Positions 23,940 to 33,690 of a stretch of 64,000 nucleotides of DNA are shown here, one piece after another. Origin of the DNA: Closterium sp. Naga37s-1. Lineage: Eukaryota; Streptophyta; Zygnematophyceae; Desmidiales; Closteriaceae. Position numbers and translations under genes: made by a program. How positions within the stretch are numbered: position 1 is the stretch's first letter; every line of letters begins with the position of its first letter. The stretch spans positions 558,001 through 622,000 of the forward strand of contig CANJKZ010001023.1 of the NCBI GenBank assembly GCA_947471745.1, given 5' to 3'. The notes below the pieces were generated by a model. It saw only the letters and a list, made by a program, of their open reading frames with translations, searched no databases and was not told the DNA's origin.

Positions 23940-24715
23940 TGCGGCCCCGCCGCCTCTCTCCTAGCGGCTCAGCCGCCCTACCTAGCGGCCCCGCCGCCCA
24001 ACCTAGCGGCTCCGCCGCCCCATCGCGGCCCCGCCGCCCCATCGCGCGGCCCCGCCGCCCCATCGCGCGGCCCCGCCGCCCTTCCTCGCGGCCCCGCCGC
24101 CCCATCGCGCGGCCCCGCCGCCCCATCGCGCGGCCCCGCCGCCCTTCCTCGCGGCCCCGCCACCCCATCGCGCGGCCCCGCCGCCCCATCGCGCGGCCCC
24201 GCCGCCCCATCGCGCGGCCCCGCCGCCCAACCCAGCGGCCCCGCCGCCTCATCGCGCGGCCCCGCCGCCCCATCGCGCGGCCCCGCCGCCCCATCGCGCG
24301 GCCCCGCCGCCCTACCTAGCGGCCCCGCCGCCCTTCCTCGCGGCCCCGCCACCTTACCTGCGGCCCCGCCCTTACCTGCGGCCCCGCCGCCCTCTGCTGC
24401 GGCCCCGCCACCCTATCTGCGGCCCCGCCACCCTACCCGCGGCCACGCCGCCCTTACCAGCGGCCCCGCCGCCCTTACCTGCGGCCCCGTGCCCTGCAGC
24501 AGCACAGCCGAGCCGCCCAGCAGCCGAGCCGCCGAGCCGCCCAGCAGCCGAGCCGCCCAGCCGCCGAGCAGTCGAGCCGCCCAGCAGCCGAGCCGCCCAG
24601 CGGCCGCGCCGCCCAGCAGCCGAGCCGCCCAGCAGCCGAGCCGCCCAGCAGCTGAGCCGCTGAGCCGCCGGGCCGCCCAGCAGCTGAGCTGCCGAGCCGC
24701 CGCGCCGCCCTCCTT
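23940..24715 (+). repeat. GC-rich minisatellites in the copia leader
   Basis: First, about 15 units of a 21-bp repeat (GCGGCCCCGCCGCCCCATCGC type; 23990-24340), then looser CGGCCCCGCC units, then 15/18-bp CAGCAGCCGAGCCGCC units (24490-24700). They lie between PBS and gag-pol start. The stretch is open in several frames only because of its composition. Confidence 0.9.
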
Positions 24716-24808
24716 CTGGGCCGCCCGACCTGCCCAGTCTGGTGAGCACAGCGCCTTTTCGCTGCACTGTCCTCACCCCACTGTTTGCGCTGCTAGTCGT
24801 CTAGGGTC

Positions 24809-27800
24809 ATGGCTACCCCTAGTGTTCTCGCCTTTGACGCTGAGGGTAGGGCCATTGACTTTGAGGTCTGGGTAGATGACCTGCAGCTGTTCTTACAGTG
24901 CGATAGGGCAGACGGTCTCTCTCTCTTTGACCTCACCTCTGGCACCTCCACTGCCCCTGCTGCTGATGCTGACGCCACTGTTCGCTCCCAGTGGGCCACG
25001 CGCGACGCTGCTGCACGTCTTGCTGTGCGTCGCCACCTCCCTACCTCCGAGCGTGCGCACTTTAGTCAGTACAAGAGTGCTCAGACCTTGTACGACGCTG
25101 TAGTTGCGCGCTACTCCTCCCCTGCCACTGCTGCACTGAGCCGTCTCATGCTACCGTACCTCTTTCCTGATCTTACTGCCTTTCCCACAGTCACTGACCT
25201 CATTACGCACCTCCGCACTAGTGACACTCGCTACCGCGCTGCACTCCCTCCTGACTTCTGCGCCAGGAACCCCCCCCCCATGTACATCACTCTTTACTAC
25301 ATAGTCACTCGCCTTCCTGACTCCCTTCGCGTAGTCAGGGACCACTTTCTCTCTGTCTGTCCCACCACTCTCACTGTTGACCTCCTCGAGAAGTCCCTCC
25401 TAGCGGCCGAGAAGAGCATAGTCGCTGTAGGGGCCTCTCGTGGTGACCCGCGCACCCCCATCTTTGAGGGGTGTTCCCCCTCCCCCCTTCTGCCCTCTGT
25501 TGCCTCTGCTGCTGCGGCCGACCTCCTTGTTCTTGAGTCGGTCGGTGCGGCGTCTGCCCCTAGCGGGAGACGCCGCTCTGGCAAGGGCAAGGGGGGCAAG
25601 GGCGCTGGAGGAGCGAGCGGGGGCGGTGGAGGTGGAGGTGGCGGCAGTTGGGGGAGTGGGGGTGGCGGTGGGAGTGGAGGTGGGGGTGGAGGGGTCGGTG
25701 GCGGCAGTGGAGGAGGAGGTGGCGGCGGCGGTGGCGGTGGGAGCGGAGGTGGAGGAGGTGGCGGAGGTGGAGGCGGCGGCGGAGGCGGAGGCGGCGGCAG
25801 TAGCCGAGGCGGCGGAGGCGTCGGAGGCGGCGGGGGTGGCGGTGGTGCTGGTCGCGGGTCTTCGCAGAGGAGTGGCTCCGGTGGTGGCTCGCGCCAGCAG
25901 CAGCAGCGTGGTCGTGACACCCTGTCCCCTCAGCAGCTTCGTGAGTGGTACACTGCGCGTCAGCAGGGTGGGGGTTTTGGTCCGTGCTCCTACGTTTTGC
26001 GCACCGGCGACCGTGCGGGTGAGCAGTGTGGGGGTCCCCACCCCACCCAGCGCTGCTTTGGCCGCCTGACGGACGCGTGGCGTCACCAGTTCCCGGAGGC
26101 CTCCGAGATCCCTCGCTGGGGCGAGCTGTCTAGGGCGGGTGTTGCCATCTATGATCTTGACTTTGATGCTATTCTCTCTGCCATGTATGCTGTGTCTATT
26201 AGTGATGAGGGTGACTGTTACCGGTGTTTCCCGCCCGATCCGGGCATTGGGACTGCTGCTCTAGGTCCTGGTGAGGCTGCTGCCCTAGGTGCTTGCGACG
26301 CTGCTGCTCTAGGTGCTTGTGTGTCTGCGTCCTCAGGTACTGGTGAGTCTGCGCTCTCAGGTACTGCGTCGGCTTCGGCCTCCCTCACCTTCACCCTTGA
26401 CTCTGGGGCGTCTCGCTCCTTCTTTCGGGACCGCACCACACTCACACCGCTGAGTCGACCGGTTGCAGTGTCTCTGGCTGACCCCTCTGGGGGTCCTGTC
26501 CTGTCTCGCTTCTCCACAGTCCTCCCGTGTCCGGCGGCTCCCTCTGGCACCCTGTCTGGTCTCTACCTCCCCTCGTTCTCTACGAACCTGGTGAGTGGTG
26601 CTGACCTACAGGATGCGGGGGTCCACCAGTTCACTCCTGCACGTCGGAGAGTGACCCACTGTACAGAGGCTGGCACAGGCCGTCACCTGGCTACGTTCAC
26701 CCGTCAGCCGGGGTCGAGCCTGTACACTCTGACCACTGCGTCTCCTCCAGTTGCTGAGTCTGGTAGGGTAGTTCCGTCGGGTCAGGTGTTTGCTGCAGCG
26801 TCCAGGTCTGGTCCTGAGTCTGCCCCCTGTTCGTGTCGTCTCCTGTCTCACGAGACTCTCCTCTGGCACCACCGCCTTGGCCACCCCTCTCTGCTTCGGC
26901 TCCGAGGTATGGCCTCCCGTCTTCTTGTGTCCGGTCTCCCCCGGTCCCTCCCTCCTCTTCCTCAGGGCCCTGGCCCTGCCTGTGTCCCCTGTGTCGAGGG
27001 GCGCCTGCGTGCTGCCCCTCACTCCTCCCAGTTTCCTCCGACAGAGGCCCCGTTGCAGACACTTCACATGGACGTGTGGGGCCCAGCCCGCGTCCGTGGA
27101 CAGGGTCACGAGCGCTACTTCCTGCTCGTTGTTGACGACTACTCGCGTTACACCACAGTCTTCCCCTTGCGCAGCAAGGGTGATGTCACTGAGGTGCTGA
27201 TCGACTGGATCCGCGCAGCTCGTCTCCAGCTCAGGCAGAGCTTCGGCTCGGACTTTCCTGTTCTGCGTCTGCACTCGGACAGAGGCGGAGAGTTCTCCTC
27301 TGGCCTACTGCGTGCCTACTGTCGTGCGCGGGGCATCCGTCAGACCTTCACGCTTCCGGACTCACCGCAGCAAAATGGGATTGCTGAGCGCCGCATTGGC
27401 ATGGTCATGGACGTCGCTCGTACGTCTATGATGCATGCGGCTGCCCCCCATTTTCTGTGGCCGTTTGCGGTTCGGTACGCGGCGCATCAGATCAACCTCC
27501 ACCCCAGGGTCTCCAGGCCGGAGACCTCCCCAGCCCTGCTGTGGACGGGGAAGGTTGGCGATGCGTCGGCATTCCGGGTCTGGGGATCTCGGGCGTTTGT
27601 CCGCGACCTGTCTGCGGACAAACTATCCCCTCGTGCTGCTCCTTGCGTCTTCCTGGGGTTCCCCCCTGACGCGCCTGGGTGGCAGTTTTACCACCCCACC
27701 TCTCGCCGTGTTCTGTCCTCCCAGGACGTCACGTTTGACGAGTCGGTCCCCTACTACCGCCTCTTCCCCTACCGCACTCCGTCCCTCCCCCCACCCCCAC

Positions 27801-30754
27801 TCTTCCTGGTACCAGGTCCCCCCCAGGTAGACCCCCTCCCCCCTCAGGGTCCTGCCCCTTCAGGTGTGTCCCAGGTAGACGCAGTCGAGCCTGTCGAGGT
27901 CACTGGTGACTCTGGTGCTGCTGAGGGTGCTGAGGCTGGGGGTGCTGTACCTGGGGGTGCGGAGCCTAGGGGTGCTGGGCCTGGGGGTGCTACGTCTAGG
28001 GGTGCTGAGCCTGGGGGTGCTGAGACTGGGGGTGCTGAGCCTGGGGGTGCTGAGCCTAGGGGTGCTGAGCCTGGGGGTGCTGAGCCTAGGGGTGCTACGT
28101 CTGGGGGTGCTGAGCCTAGGGGTGCTACGCCTGGGGGTGCTGAGCCTGGAGGTGCTCCGCCTGGAGGTTCTCCGAGTGCTTCGTCTCGCCGGGAGCCACT
28201 TTCGCCACAGGAGCTGCGTGAGTGGTTTGCCCGGCGCTGGAGGCGTGCTGCTGGTGCTGGAGGTCCTTCGGCTGCTGAGGGTGCTGCGGTCGCGGGTCCC
28301 AGAGGTGCTCGTCCTGGGTGCACTGGAGCTGTTGCTGCTGAGGGTGCTGGCGCTGAGACTACCGCTGGCAGTCCTACTGGGGGTGCTCCTGGTGCTGCTG
28401 GAGGTTCTGGAGCTACTGGTGGTGCTGCTGGAGCGGGTGCTCCTGCTGAGGGTTCTGGTGCTGTCCCTGCTGCGTCTAGCGTCGCCGCGCGGCCTCGACC
28501 GTACTTCGTTCCACTCCTGCAGCAGGTTCTTGGTCTTCCACCTTCTACTGGTCCTCCTCCTCCCTTAGAGTGTCCACAGCCTGTCTCGTCCCAGCTACAG
28601 TTGCAGCCTACCTCCCCTTTGCCTGCTCCTTCTCCCTACACTGGTCCTACTGGAGGTCTGGCTGAGCGTCGTGAGCCTGCGTCTCGCCCTGCGTCGCCTG
28701 TCCGTACTGCTCGCACTAGTGGTCGCGGTTCGCGTCAGCGTCCTCCTCCTGTCCCTGGCACGCACCGGATGTCTCTGCGTCCGTCCACTGCTCCTCTGCG
28801 TGCCCCTTTGCCTTCTCCTCCTGAGTCCTCTCTTCCTGCTCTTGCCGACCCGGAGTCGGACTCTCTTCGTGCTGCCAGTCCTACTGTCACGCGTCTCCTT
28901 GCTACTGTTGTCACTGACCCTTCTTTCGAGTCTACTGCTGCGTCTGCTCTCGTTACTGAGCTCGTCGACTTTGCTGCTCGCTGTCGCTTAGACTACGCTG
29001 CTAGTCTTGTCGCTGAGTCTGAGTCTGTCTGTCCTCCGTCCGTCGGGGGTGAGTGTGCCCTTGGCACGGACGTCCTTGAGGACAGGCAGGAGGAGTTCCA
29101 GTGTCTGGCAGCTGCCTCACCTCATCTTGTGTCCGTACTGCTTACCCCTGAGGGAGACCCGGATGCACTTGACATCCCGACTCCGCGCTCTTACGCGGAG
29201 GCGATAGAGGGTCCCTACTCCTCTCAGTGGCAGGCAGCTATAAATGCAGAGATGGCTTCCTGGAAGTCCACAGGCACCTACGTTGACGCTGTCCCCCCTC
29301 CTGGGGCGAACATCGTCAGTGGCATGTGGATCTTCAGGGTGAAGCGGCCGCCGGGTTCTCCGCCTGTCTTCAAGGCGCGTTACGTGGCTCGTGGCTTCAG
29401 TCAGCGGCAGGGAGTTGACTACTTTCAGACCTTCTCCCCCACCCCGAAGATGACCACTCTTCGGGTACTGCTGCACGTTGCTGCTCACCGTGACTACGAG
29501 CTGCACTCTCTTGACTTCAGCACAGCTTTCTTGCAGGGCAGCCTGCACGAGGAGATCTGGCTGCGTCGCCCACCTGGCTTCACTGGGTCTTTCCCTTCTG
29601 GTACCCAGTGGAGTCTCCGGCGTCCAGTCTACGGTCTCCGCCAGGCGCCACGTGAGTGGCACGACACACTGAGGACTACACTTGCGGCTCTTGGGTTTGC
29701 TCCGTCTACTGCCGACCCGTCGCTGTTTCTACGCACCGACACCTCTCTGCCGCCGTTCTACATCCTCGTGTACGTCGACGACTTGGTCTTTGCCACAGCT
29801 GACACTGCTGGACTCGCCTACGTGAAGTCCGAGCTGCAGAAGAGACACACGTGCACAGACCTGGGTGAACTGCGCAGCTACCTTGGCTTGCAGATCACCC
29901 GGGACAGAGCACGCCGCACCATTACCCTGACTCAGTCACACATGGTGCAGCAGGTCCTTCAGCGCTTCGGCTTCACGTACTCCTCGCCTCAGGCCACTCC
30001 TCTGTCTACTCGCCACTCGCTCTCAGCTCTGCCTTCGGATGAGTCCGTAGAGTCGAGTGGCCCGTACCCAGAGCTTGTTGGCTGCCTCATGTACCTGATG
30101 ACCTGCACACGACCTGACCTTGCATACCCTCTTAGCATTCTGGCACGCTATGTTGCTCCTGGGAGACACAGACCAGAGCACATGGCTGCAGCGAAGAGGG
30201 TGTTGCGCTACCTGTGCAGTACGTCGGGCATGGGGCTAGTGCTTGGAGGGCGGAGTCCAGTGGTCCTCACTGGGCACGCGGACGCTTCCTGGGCTGACGA
30301 CCAGGCTACGCAGCGGTCGTCACAGGGTTACACCTTCAGCCTTGGTTCCGGCTCTGTTTCGTGGCGGGCTACTCGCTCGTCTTCTGTTCTTGGCTCGAGT
30401 TGTGAGGCTGAGATCTACGCCGGGGCCATGGCTGCACAGGAGCTTCGCTGGCTCACCTACCTGCTGACCGACCTTGGAGAGCCGCCTCGTTCTCCTCCAG
30501 TCCTGTACGTAGACAACAAGGCCATGCTGGCCTTGTGTCGAGAGCAGCGACTGGAGCACAGAACAAAGCACATTGCTCTCCGCTACTTCCTTGCTCGTGA
30601 GCTACAGCAACGTGGTCAGTTGCGGCTTGCGTACGTGGCCTCTGAGGCCAACACTGCTGATGTCTTCACCAAGGCACTTCCGCCTTGTGATCATCAGCGC
30701 TTCTGCACTCAGCTGGGTCTTGTGCCCGTCTTGCCTCACTTGCTCTCCTCTTGA
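24809..30754 (+). CDS. gag-pol: Copia Gag-Pol polyprotein, intact
   Basis: 1,981 aa in one frame from ATG 24809. Gag lies at residues ~1-250, then a ~90-residue Gly-rich tract. A non-canonical Cys/His cluster follows (CSYVLRTG...QCGGPHPTQRC, CX13CX3HX4C) in place of the usual knuckle. Protease FTLDSGAS sits near 527 and the GAG-pre-integrase (LWHHRLGHPS) near 685. The integrase core is LHMDVWGP...HSDRGGEF...PQQNGIAER (~750-860). A linker with GAEPGGAEPRGA repeats follows (~1040-1120). RT has WIFRVKR near 1506 and YVDDLVF near 1654. RNase H has GHADASWADD near 1824, then YVDNKAM and RTKHIALRYF. All catalytic landmarks seen are intact, which supports autonomy. Confidence 0.93.
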   Translation: MATPSVLAFDAEGRAIDFEVWVDDLQLFLQCDRADGLSLFDLTSGTSTAPAADADATVRSQWATRDAAARLAVRRHLPTSERAHFSQYKSAQTLYDAVVARYSSPATAALSRLMLPYLFPDLTAFPTVTDLITHLRTSDTRYRAALPPDFCARNPPPMYITLYYIVTRLPDSLRVVRDHFLSVCPTTLTVDLLEKSLLAAEKSIVAVGASRGDPRTPIFEGCSPSPLLPSVASAAAADLLVLESVGAASAPSGRRRSGKGKGGKGAGGASGGGGGGGGGSWGSGGGGGSGGGGGGVGGGSGGGGGGGGGGGSGGGGGGGGGGGGGGGGGGSSRGGGGVGGGGGGGGAGRGSSQRSGSGGGSRQQQQRGRDTLSPQQLREWYTARQQGGGFGPCSYVLRTGDRAGEQCGGPHPTQRCFGRLTDAWRHQFPEASEIPRWGELSRAGVAIYDLDFDAILSAMYAVSISDEGDCYRCFPPDPGIGTAALGPGEAAALGACDAAALGACVSASSGTGESALSGTASASASLTFTLDSGASRSFFRDRTTLTPLSRPVAVSLADPSGGPVLSRFSTVLPCPAAPSGTLSGLYLPSFSTNLVSGADLQDAGVHQFTPARRRVTHCTEAGTGRHLATFTRQPGSSLYTLTTASPPVAESGRVVPSGQVFAAASRSGPESAPCSCRLLSHETLLWHHRLGHPSLLRLRGMASRLLVSGLPRSLPPLPQGPGPACVPCVEGRLRAAPHSSQFPPTEAPLQTLHMDVWGPARVRGQGHERYFLLVVDDYSRYTTVFPLRSKGDVTEVLIDWIRAARLQLRQSFGSDFPVLRLHSDRGGEFSSGLLRAYCRARGIRQTFTLPDSPQQNGIAERRIGMVMDVARTSMMHAAAPHFLWPFAVRYAAHQINLHPRVSRPETSPALLWTGKVGDASAFRVWGSRAFVRDLSADKLSPRAAPCVFLGFPPDAPGWQFYHPTSRRVLSSQDVTFDESVPYYRLFPYRTPSLPPPPLFLVPGPPQVDPLPPQGPAPSGVSQVDAVEPVEVTGDSGAAEGAEAGGAVPGGAEPRGAGPGGATSRGAEPGGAETGGAEPGGAEPRGAEPGGAEPRGATSGGAEPRGATPGGAEPGGAPPGGSPSASSRREPLSPQELREWFARRWRRAAGAGGPSAAEGAAVAGPRGARPGCTGAVAAEGAGAETTAGSPTGGAPGAAGGSGATGGAAGAGAPAEGSGAVPAASSVAARPRPYFVPLLQQVLGLPPSTGPPPPLECPQPVSSQLQLQPTSPLPAPSPYTGPTGGLAERREPASRPASPVRTARTSGRGSRQRPPPVPGTHRMSLRPSTAPLRAPLPSPPESSLPALADPESDSLRAASPTVTRLLATVVTDPSFESTAASALVTELVDFAARCRLDYAASLVAESESVCPPSVGGECALGTDVLEDRQEEFQCLAAASPHLVSVLLTPEGDPDALDIPTPRSYAEAIEGPYSSQWQAAINAEMASWKSTGTYVDAVPPPGANIVSGMWIFRVKRPPGSPPVFKARYVARGFSQRQGVDYFQTFSPTPKMTTLRVLLHVAAHRDYELHSLDFSTAFLQGSLHEEIWLRRPPGFTGSFPSGTQWSLRRPVYGLRQAPREWHDTLRTTLAALGFAPSTADPSLFLRTDTSLPPFYILVYVDDLVFATADTAGLAYVKSELQKRHTCTDLGELRSYLGLQITRDRARRTITLTQSHMVQQVLQRFGFTYSSPQATPLSTRHSLSALPSDESVESSGPYPELVGCLMYLMTCTRPDLAYPLSILARYVAPGRHRPEHMAAAKRVLRYLCSTSGMGLVLGGRSPVVLTGHADASWADDQATQRSSQGYTFSLGSGSVSWRATRSSSVLGSSCEAEIYAGAMAAQELRWLTYLLTDLGEPPRSPPVLYVDNKAMLALCREQRLEHRTKHIALRYFLARELQQRGQLRLAYVASEANTADVFTKALPPCDHQRFCTQLGLVPVLPHLLSS
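25610..25860 (+). repeat. Gly-codon microsatellite in copia gag
   Basis: A run of GGN codons with occasional Ser/Val (polyGly of ~80 residues) between Gag core and zinc cluster. The antisense strand is correspondingly open as polyPro and should not be annotated. Confidence 0.9.
27930..28170 (+). repeat. 15/30-bp repeats in the integrase-RT linker
   Basis: About 15 units of GGGGGTGCTGAGCCT / AGGGGTGCTGAGCCT encode (G/R)GAEP pentapeptides. Unit number probably varies between copies of the family. Confidence 0.9.
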
Positions 30755-30966
30755 CCTTGCTTGTACTCTCACATATATATATACCTGCTCTTGCTTGTCT
30801 AGTTTTATATATATGTGTGTACTCTTGCATGTGAACTGGCCGTGTGGCCTTGACCCTGTGCTCGGACTGTGTGGTGACTTTGTGATCCACCCTGAGCTTG
30901 CTTTGCTTTACTTTGCTTGGCTGGTCTTGTGACCCCTTGTTCTCCCCCACTTTGCCTATGGGGGTG
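30755..30966 (+). other. 3' untranslated segment of the copia element
   Basis: From the gag-pol stop to the 3' LTR. It contains two (TA)n-rich patches (30772-30784, 30806-30816). The last bases, CTATGGGGGTG, may act as a weak polypurine tract just before the LTR. Confidence 0.6.
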
Positions 30967-31099
30967 TGTCAGAACATTATAGCTTATGCTGTTGTGTAGG
31001 CTATAGTGGGGTATCCCTTAGGGGGTACAACCAATTAGGGTTTCATATTTGTACTCACTTCATTTTCATAGTTCAGTCATTCTTGCTCAAATATTCTCA
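30967..31099 (+). repeat. 3' LTR of the nested copia element
   Basis: 133 bp that I read as identical to 23670-23802, followed by GACAA, the second copy of the target site. Confidence 0.93.
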
Positions 31100-31104
31100 G
31101 ACAA

Positions 31105-32708
31105 CACGTGTCAACGCAATAACTCTGAAGAGGGCGATCAAACGGGGAGCGCAAGGCTACGCCGTACAGCTGTACGAGGTGGTGGCTTCCGAAAAAATCG
31201 CCGACATCGACACGCTCTGCGCTGCTTTACCCGACGACGTGGCGAGCATAATTCGGAGGTATCCCGAAATTTTCGCGGATGACCTGCCTGACGGGCTGCC
31301 ACCTCAGCGTCCGGAGGACCACAGGATCGAGCTGGAGCCAGGCGCAAAACCAACTGTTCGGTCATAATGGCGGCTCAGCCAACCGGAGCTCGACGAGTTG
31401 CGGAAACAGCTGGATTATCTGCTTTCGAAGGGTTTTATCCGGCCGAGCACGTCACCATACGCCGCCCCGATACTGTTCACGCCGAAGAAGGACGGAGGCC
31501 TGCGCATGTGCATCGACTATCGAGCGTTGAATCGGGTCACGATCAAGTCGCGTTACCCGATCCCACGAGCGGACGACCTGCCGGACCAGCTTCGCGGGGC
31601 TCGCTTCTTCTCGAAAATCGATTTGCGAGGTGGCTACCACCAAATTCGCGTGTTCGCCGACGACTGCCCGAAGACTGCATTTCGCACCCGCTACGCCAGT
31701 TACGAGTACACTGTAATGCCGTTCGGGTTGACAAACGCACCCTCGACTTTCCAGCTCACCATGAATGGGGTGTTTCGGGACATGCTGGACAAGAAGGTCA
31801 TTGTTTACCTGGACGACATCCTGGTGTACAGCAAGACTCGGGAGCAGCATTTACACGACTTAGAGGAGGTGTTCTGACGCTTGCAGCAGAATTGGCTGAT
31901 TACGAAGGGCTCTAAGTGCGAGTTCTTACAGTCGGAGCTGGAGTTTCTGGGGCACGTGGTTTCAGGGGAGGGCATTAAAATTGACCCTCGTAAAGTACAA
32001 GCGATTTCGGAGTGGAAGCCGCCCGCGAACATCACTGAGTTGCAGAGTTTCCTCGGCTTCGTTAACTACGTCTGCCGTTTTGTACCCAATATGGCGGGGG
32101 TAACCAGGCCATTAACCGATCTTCTGCATAAGGGCGTGCAATTTGGTTGGGGGTAGAGAGAACAGCTGGCCTTCGACGAGCTGAAGAAATTTTTGAGTTC
32201 ACCCCCGGTGCTTCGGCTGGCAGATCCATCTCGACCGTTCGAAGTCGTGACGGACGCCAGCGATTTCGTCGTGGGCGCTGTGCTACTACAGGACTTCGGC
32301 AACGGGCTGCAACCCATCGCATACGAGTCAAGAAAAATGCAGCCGCCCGAGCGCAACTACCCGGTTCACGACAAAGAAATGCTCGCCATCGTGCATGCGT
32401 TTTGTACCTGGCGCTGTTACCTTACAGGAGCTGACGTCACCATCCGAACTGACCACAAGTCATTACAGTACATGCGCAGCCAACCACAGCTCAACCCGCG
32501 ACAAATCCGGTGGCTCGATTACCTCGAGTCCAATTTCAACTACACCATCACATATAAAAAGGGCGCCAACAACATCGCCGACGCCCTGACCTGCCCATCG
32601 ATGCAGACCGCAGCAGTACTAATCGCCCATTCTAACCCTTTATTGGCAGATTTTTCAGGACCAATCAACACCACGGGGTCACTACAGCGCATGGGAGTAA
32701 CTACCTAA
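31105..32708 (+). pseudogene. Ty3/gypsy reverse transcriptase and RNase H, with stops
   Basis: Continuation of the gypsy pol frame. RT landmarks: [52 protein letters not shown] and the YLDDILVY catalytic motif. RNase H: VTDASDFVVGAVLLQ and TDHKSLQY. The single frame is broken by TAA 31365, TGA 31875 and TAG 32154 before the TAA at 32706. The TGA at 31875 sits where CGA (Arg) is expected, as from deamination of a methylated CpG. The next domain is in another frame, so an indel lies between. Not functional as read. Confidence 0.9.
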
Positions 32709-32723
32709 AAGTCGGTACTAACC

Positions 32724-33690
32724 GAGTTTGGGTACCTTCCTACCGACCCTTACGAGAATTGCTGACGCAGGAAGTACACGACTCCAACCTCTCTGGGCAT
32801 TTCGGCGTCGACAAAACGTTGAAGCTGCTGCAGCGGAATTATTACTGGCCCGACATGGCGTCGGACGTGCAGCACTACGTGTCCGCCTGCCCGACCTGCC
32901 AGGCAATGAAATCATCACGACAACGCCCAGCTGGATTACTGCAGCCCCTCGAGCCACCCGAACGACCGTGGCAACAAGTGACAATGGATTTCGTCACGGG
33001 ACTGCCAGCTGGCGCAAGTGGCAACGACTCCATGCTCGTCGTCGTCGATCGCTTAACGAAAATGGCGCATTTCGCACCATGCCGCACGACGATCACAGCC
33101 GAAGAAACAGCAAAACTCTTCATTGAGAAAGCTTGCTTTCTGTTCCTTGTAATTTGGCATCGTTCTCATTGCAACTGGCTTATTACAACATATGCATCGT
33201 TCTTAAACACATGCTAGTACATAATTAACTATACTAGCTATGGAGCCATCCGTCCAAGTGACTGTGGTACGTTAGATGGTACTGGGGTGGGTGGTGGGAA
33301 TGTTGATAGAGCCGTTGAAAATAGAGAAACGTGGGTGGAGGGAAATGAACTCCAACCCACGGTTTTTGTAGTTGGAGAAGGGCGTTTAGCGCGCTTCGAC
33401 GCTGCCAAATATTCGGTACAGGCAGCTTCGCTTTCACAATACACAATTTTGAAAAACACGAATGTGTTTAAAAATTATAATATCTCGACCGTCGTGCGCC
33501 TACACGGGTTACCTTCGGCGATCGTCAGCGATCGAGATCCGAAATTCACGTCGAAGTTCTGGCAGGAGACATGGGCACAGTACGGTACCCGCCTGCAGTT
33601 TTCGTCGTCCTACCACCCGCAGACCGACGGACAGACAGAGAGGACAAACCAGACGATGGAGCACTTGATTCGCACGAACTGCCCCGACAT
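32724..33690 (+). pseudogene. Ty3/gypsy integrase, interrupted and truncated
   Basis: H2C2 zinc region (HFGVDKTLKLLQRNYYWP...CPTCQ), then the DDE core start (MDFVTGLP, VVVDRLTKMAHF), up to FIEKA at 33132. Resumes at about 33480 with VVRLHGLPSAIVSDRD and YHPQTDGQTERTNQ to about 33690. The rest of the integrase and any chromodomain are missing; the sequence passes into the second copia element. The insert keeps the frame but adds a stop (33215). Confidence 0.85.
33133..33478. other. ~345-bp insertion in the gypsy integrase
   Basis: The sequence between FIEKA and the VVRLHGLP block has no counterpart in integrases. It is more AT-rich than its surroundings. No terminal inverted repeats or target duplication could be seen, and it was not recognised as any known repeat. 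Confidence 0.6.

Larger units (their letters stand above)
23670..31099 (+). mobile_element. Full-length Ty1/copia element nested in the gypsy element
   Basis: A 7,430-bp element flanked by the 5-bp target duplication GACAA (23665-23669 and 31100-31104). It has two 133-bp LTRs that I read as identical, a PBS, a ~1-kb GC-rich repetitive leader, and one uninterrupted 1,981-codon gag-pol frame. Order is protease-integrase-RT-RNase H (copia order). Identical LTRs and an intact frame imply recent insertion and possible activity. Confidence 0.93.

Noticed and set aside
23051-24319. A 422-codon frame joining gypsy protease to an Arg/Pro repeat tail
   Set aside because: It runs by chance through the copia LTR and leader; the target duplication shows that the second half belongs to another element.
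25297-25920. PolyPro minus-strand protein
   Set aside because: Antisense of the copia polyGly tract.
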